A stretch of 14,217 nucleotides of DNA from an uncultured Verrucomicrobiota bacterium (GTDB taxonomy: Bacteria; Verrucomicrobiota; Kiritimatiellia; RFP12; UBA1067), in NCBI GenBank assembly GCA_946631535.1, contig CAMPAF010000036.1, positions 1-14,217 of the forward strand, written 5' to 3'. The notes beneath the pieces are model-generated. The model saw only the letters and a list, made by a program, of their open reading frames with translations, ran no database searches and was not told the origin of the DNA. The position numbers were made by a program, and so were the translations under genes. Shown piece by piece: positions 13,043 through 14,217 of the stretch (position 1 is its first letter; every line of letters starts with the position of its first letter).

Positions 13043-14217
13043 TCAGCGGATCTGGACTGGACCCAGCAGGCCCGACGACAGCAGTGGATCACCCGGCTTG
13101 TACGGATTGATGTTCGTGCGCGTAAGGCGCTCTCCCTCCGGCAGTCCCGCATCGTAAATGAGCCGGTTCGGCCAGAGGTTCGTCACGCGCACTTCCAGCA
13201 CGTTGCCCTTCTCCTTCACGTTCGATGCTGTCACGGCGAACGGCGCCGTCCAGGCCGTCCCGGCCAGTTTACCGTTCACCAGCACTTCGGCCACATCATG
13301 CACCGTTCCCAGGTCGATCCGCAGGGTCTGTCCCCTCGTACAGCCGAGCGGCGCGTTGAAGGTCGTGCGGTAGGTCGCCGTGCCGGAGTAATGGCGGATG
13401 CCGGGCTCGGGGCGCGTCGTCCAGTCCACGAGGCTGTCGAAAGTCACCGGCTTCTCCGGCCCGCCCCACGCCGGATCAAACGCCACCGACCACGGACCTG
13501 GGAGGGTCGCGCTCCCGCGCGACCGCCGCCAAGATGGCGGCTCCCCATGCGGGAGGGTCGCAGCTTGCTGCGGCCGAAACACCACAAAAACCGACCCGTA
13601 TGGCGGCAGTTCCATCGGCACACTAGGGCCTGTCCCCACAGGCATAGGGTCTGTCCCCACAGCCATCCGCTCGCCAGTCACGGCATCCCATAACTCTACC
13701 ATTCGTCCTCTTGGCTGGCGAAAGACGCCGACGAAGGCGATCTTTTCGCATTTTTGATTTGAAATGAAATAGATATCCGTTCCATCGGCCAGCATCCGGT
13801 GAATCCAGTCAATGGTTGGCGAGAACTCGCCATTTGATGGGGACAGACCCTTCACAGCGAAATCTGGGCCGATGCCGTTCGCCGCCAGAAACTCCCGCGC
13901 TGCCGCCCGATCCGGCAACACCCAACCCCTGCCTACAGGGGTCTGTCCCCTGCCAACTAGGGTCTGTCCCCTGCCTCTCGGCCCCCACAGGGCGTCGGCG
14001 GCGGCGTGGTAGCGCGCGCTCGAATCGTTCATGCTCGTGGGGCCGCTTGGACGTGGACCCACGAGCGTCGCGCCGGCCTCGACGAGCTCTCGCATCTTCA
14101 GCATCGCCGCCTCGCCAACCGCAAGGCCCACGCGCGGATATTCCTTCACCGCCTTCATCGGACCCGGACGCATGTGCTCGTTCGTCTTGGGATTGCGGTC
14201 GGAGAGCAGCAGCACGC
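13043..14217 (-). CDS. GH106-like glycoside hydrolase (alpha-L-rhamnosidase type), C-terminal part only
   Basis: The last 390 codons of a large hydrolase whose start lies beyond the right edge. Residues 43-58 (ELVEAGATLVGPRPSG) end a Rossmann-like domain. IDWIHRMLADGTDIYFISN (135-153), VELWDAVTGE (173-182) and PYGSVFVVFRP (205-215) are hallmarks of the GH106 rhamnosidase architecture. From PWSVAFDPAWGGP (241) on comes a GH2-type sugar-binding jelly roll, ending in EVLVNGKLAGTAW, VTNLWPNRLIYDAGLP and SGLLGPVQIR. The enzyme would release L-rhamnose from plant or bacterial polysaccharides, outside the cytoplasm if a signal peptide exists upstream. Short palindromic repeats lie in frame at several linkers (GRGQT-VGRGQT-VGRG at 81-97; VGTDPMPVGTGP at 186-197; ATLPHGEPPSWRRSRGSATLP at 219-239). 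Exact substrate unknown; GH106 is the best fit, other GH2-related rhamnosidase-like families are possible. Confidence 0.82.
   Translation of the reverse strand, partial: VLLLSDRNPKTNEHMRPGPMKAVKEYPRVGLAVGEAAMLKMRELVEAGATLVGPRPSGPTSMNDSSARYHAAADALWGPRGRGQTLVGRGQTPVGRGWVLPDRAAAREFLAANGIGPDFAVKGLSPSNGEFSPTIDWIHRMLADGTDIYFISNQKCEKIAFVGVFRQPRGRMVELWDAVTGERMAVGTDPMPVGTGPSVPMELPPYGSVFVVFRPQQAATLPHGEPPSWRRSRGSATLPGPWSVAFDPAWGGPEKPVTFDSLVDWTTRPEPGIRHYSGTATYRTTFNAPLGCTRGQTLRIDLGTVHDVAEVLVNGKLAGTAWTAPFAVTASNVKEKGNVLEVRVTNLWPNRLIYDAGLPEGERLTRTNINPYKPGDPLLSSGLLGPVQIR
13500..13575. repeat. Three-hairpin palindromic element inside the glycosidase gene
   Basis: Three back-to-back inverted repeats: GGTCGCGC-TCCC-GCGCGACC (13505-13524, 8-bp stem), GCCGCCA-AGA-TGGCGGC (13525-13541, 7-bp stem) and GGTCGCAG-CTTG-CTGCGGCC (13556-13575, 8 bp with one G-T pair). 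GGGAGGGTCGC occurs twice, at 13500-13510 and 13551-13561, 51 bp (17 codons) apart. The block is translated in frame at the boundary between the central domain and the C-terminal jelly roll. It looks like a REP/BIME-type element. Confidence 0.8.
13624..13662. repeat. Pair of TAGGGYCTGTCCCCACAG repeats, 21-bp period
   Basis: TAGGGCCTGTCCCCACAG (13624-13641) and TAGGGTCTGTCCCCACAG (13645-13662) differ at one base and lie 21 bp apart, exactly seven codons. On the coding strand they give VGTDPMP and VGTGPSV, just before the conserved PYGSVFVVF block of the glycosidase. Confidence 0.85.
13839..13850. repeat. Single inverted copy of the GGGTCTGTCCCC motif
   Basis: GGGGACAGACCC, the reverse complement of the core in the neighbouring pairs, lies in the same reading frame of the glycosidase and encodes GLSP. 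A 12-bp exact match to the same core 200 bp from the other copies is unlikely by chance. Confidence 0.65.
13936..13973. repeat. Second pair of GGGTCTGTCCCCTG repeats, 21-bp period
   Basis: CAGGGGTCTGTCCCCTG (13936-13952) and TAGGGTCTGTCCCCTG (13958-13973) are spaced 21 bp, as in the other pair. The first forms a perfect 6-bp stem (CAGGGG/CCCCTG) around TCTGT. On the coding strand they encode GRGQTLVGRGQTPVGRG, a peptide repeat in a region where related enzymes vary. Confidence 0.85.

Overview
The window is GC-rich, tightly packed bacterial DNA. It has a Gram-negative character: a lipid A acyltransferase-like gene, Tat-exported enzymes and a membrane Rnf complex. The mix of an SGNH esterase, a GH106-like rhamnosidase, a Tat-secreted FAD_oxidored protein, a MYG1 protein and dispersed palindromic repeats inside genes suggests the Verrucomicrobiota/Kiritimatiellae/Lentisphaerae side of the PVC group. 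That placement is inference from gene content, not from a marker gene.

Left part (1-6974, all on the minus strand, transcribed right to left from a promoter near 6984-6992): a truncated HAD phosphatase-like ORF, a Tat/lipoprotein metallophosphoesterase, a Tat-exported FAD-dependent oxidoreductase with a discoidin-like C-terminus, a CCA-adding tRNA nucleotidyltransferase with HD domain, a MYG1-family hydrolase/exonuclease, cytidine deaminase, and the first 101 codons of an exported SGNH/GDSL hydrolase that runs off the left edge. Gene ends overlap or nearly touch, so most of this looks like one operon. The last gene also has its own candidate promoter at 356-364.

Middle part (7062-12077, plus strand): rnfA-rnfB-rnfC-rnfD-rnfG, encoding most of a ferredoxin:NAD+ oxidoreductase that couples electron transfer to ion translocation. 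rnfE is absent from its expected place; a lipid A acyltransferase-like gene (12117-13034) follows rnfG. RnfB has lost all four ligands of exactly one [4Fe-4S] cluster in its C-terminal ferredoxin domain. RnfG carries a C-terminal extension that looks like a partial second FMN-binding repeat. Each of the four spacers between the rnf genes holds a degenerate 8-bp AT-rich tandem repeat, in opposite orientation in the first spacer, whereas the neighbouring minus-strand operon has none. The rnf operon and the minus-strand operon diverge from an 87-bp region with mirror-image extended -10 boxes (TGGTATAAT), placed so close to both start codons that both messages may be leaderless.

Right part (13043-14217, minus strand): the C-terminal 390 codons of a GH106-like glycoside hydrolase. 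Two families of short palindromic repeats lie inside this reading frame: a three-hairpin block at 13500-13575, and copies of a GGGTCTGTCCCC motif that occur in 21-bp-spaced pairs. Both keep the frame and fall at apparent domain linkers. They look like translated REP-like elements and, together with the rnf spacer repeats and the altered Rnf subunits, are the most unusual content of the window. No tRNA, rRNA, CRISPR array or transposase was found.
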